NCBI GenBank assembly: GCA_047921175.1
Contig: JBLRWQ010000113.1
Span: 1-6,175 of the forward strand
Source: T1Sed10-7 sp047921175
GTDB lineage: Bacteria > Actinomycetota > Nitriliruptoria > Nitriliruptorales > Nitriliruptoraceae
Reading direction: 5' to 3'
DNA: 6,175 nucleotides
Made by a program: the position numbers and the translations under genes. Every line of letters begins with the position of its first letter. Position 1 is the first letter of the stretch. A model generated the notes under the pieces. The model was not told the DNA's origin, made no database searches, and saw only the letters and a list, made by a program, of their open reading frames with translations. This document shows positions 5,020-6,175 of the stretch, in pieces.

Positions 5020-6175
5020 TCAGCCCCGCAGCGCGGCCTGCGCCCGTCGCGCGAGCTCGCTGCCGATCGCCAGGGCCGAGGTGGCGGCCGGCGACGGGGC
5101 GTTGACGAGGTGGATCGTCCGGCCGAGCTCGCGGACCGTGAAGTCGTCCACGAGTCGGCCCGTGCGGTCGACCAGTTGGGCCCGCACCCCCCAGGGGCCA
5201 CGGCGTAGGTGGGCTGGTTGGATGGCGGGGACGTAGCGCTGGACCGCCCGGACCGTTGCGGACAGGATCCGGTCACGCCACACCTCGCCGGCCGCCACGC
5301 GCGCGTGGGCGCGGGCGAGCCGCCAGGTGCCCGGGAAGGCGAGCAGATCCCAGGCGTCGTGGCGGTCGATCGAGAACGGCGTGCGGCCCTGGCGTGCGAG
5401 GACCGGCACCGCGTTCGGGCCGACCCAGACCTGCCCGTCGATGCGGCGGGTGAGGTGCACGCCGAGGAACGGCAGGCCGCCGCCGGTGGGGACGGGGTAG
5501 ATGTTGCCGCGGACGAGGTGGCGCTGGTCGGGGCGGAGCTCCAGCCACGAGCCGCGGATCGGGAACGATGCGGACGTCCGCCATCGCACGACGCGTCGGA
5601 TCGGTCCGCGGTGTGGCCGGTCGGCCGGCCGTCGGTGCGGACGCCGGGTCCATCCCGGTCGCGGTGGCGTCGAGCAGCCGGTCGGCCTGGAGCCCACCGC
5701 AGACGACCACGGCTCGGGCCGAGCACTCGTGGCCGGCGGTGCTGGTGACGTCCACCTGCCGGGCGGTGGCGTGCAGGTCGATCACCTCGGTGCTGGTGCG
5801 GACCTCGGCCCCGGCGCCGCGCACGGCGTCCGCGAGCGCGCGGCAGACCGCGTGGAAGTCGGTCACCGCGGTCTCCGGGGTCCACAGCCCGGCGATGCCG
5901 GCGACGTGGGGCTCGTGGTCCTTCAGGCCGTCGGGACCCAGCCGGTGGATCTCGACCCCGTTGGTCCGGGCACGCTCCGCCAGCGCGTCCAGCGCGGGTA
6001 GCTCCGCACGGTCGACCGCGACCACCACCTTGCCGGTGCGGGCCACGGGGACGTCGTGCTCGGCGCAGAAGCGCTCCATCGCCGCCTTGCCGGCCCGCGA
6101 CCAGCGCGCCTTGGCCGATCCCGGCGTGTAGTACAGGCCGGCGTGGAGCACCCCCGAGTTGCGCGACGACTGGTG
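5020..6175 (-). pseudogene. lhgO: L-2-hydroxyglutarate oxidase (LhgO-type FAD oxidase), frameshifted and cut at the 5' end by the window
   Basis: LhgO oxidises L-2-hydroxyglutarate to 2-oxoglutarate with FAD. The gene enters from the right edge reading HQSSRNSGVLHAGLYYTPGS, matching the family's HQTG(H/R)NSGV.H.G.YY.PGS segment, so only the N-terminal FAD glycine motif (roughly 45-50 residues) is missing. This frame continues through VTDFHAVCRAL and VVVCGGLQADR to DVRIVP. It then goes out of phase, and the family sequence resumes one frame over with IRGSWLELRPDQRHLVRGNIYPVP, FLGVHLTR and GPNAVPV, ending with VNAPSPAATSALAIGSEL near TGA 5022-5020. Removing one base from the GGG at 5561-5563 (plus strand) joins the halves as RIVP-IRGSWLELRP. 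No other break is seen, so this is either a very recent mutation or a sequencing error. A linker of about 30 Pro/Thr/Ala-rich residues before DVRIVP is longer than I would expect. The reductase-side and electron-acceptor partners are not in the window. Confidence 0.85.

Overview
The window is very GC-rich with strong third-position G/C bias, GTG starts, GGAGG-type ribosome binding sites and short intergenic gaps. The gene content (dTDP-rhamnose genes, a low-molecular-weight phosphatase, a small MscS channel, a YdcF/DUF218 protein, an L-2-hydroxyglutarate oxidase) fits a high-GC actinobacterium (Actinomycetota). I cannot name the genus from sequence alone.

Layout. Positions 2-538 (+) hold the C-terminal part of a dTDP-4-dehydrorhamnose reductase (RmlD), cut by the left edge. 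It overlaps by 4 bases a low-molecular-weight protein-tyrosine-phosphatase-like gene (535-1146, +). Two small tandem paralogous genes follow (1288-1557 and 1655-1921, +), encoding unrecognised CxC/CxxC zinc-ribbon-like proteins. A YdcF/DUF218 membrane-anchored protein (1989-2510, -) converges on them. Divergent from it is a small mechanosensitive channel of the MscS family (2638-3627, +), followed by an RmlC-family sugar epimerase (3692-4228, +) and a likely hairpin terminator. An independent gene (4395-4949, +) encodes a coiled-coil protein made of twelve heptads, the central ones built from near-identical 21-bp DNA repeats, with a C-terminal membrane helix. The right end (5020-6175, -) is an LhgO-type FAD oxidase gene, cut by the window edge and broken by a one-base frameshift near 5561-5563.

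How they work together. RmlD and RmlC act in dTDP-L-rhamnose or related dTDP-deoxysugar synthesis, so the region probably contributes to cell-wall or exopolysaccharide sugar supply. The phosphatase overlapping rmlD may be co-translated with it. The channel, the DUF218 protein and the coiled-coil protein are envelope-associated, but no shared pathway is shown. I see no RNA gene, CRISPR array, insertion sequence or prophage feature, and no intergenic stretch longer than about 170 bases. No clear new multi-gene system is present. The most novel elements are the twin zinc-ribbon genes with a 50-bp identical island and the heptad-repeat membrane protein.
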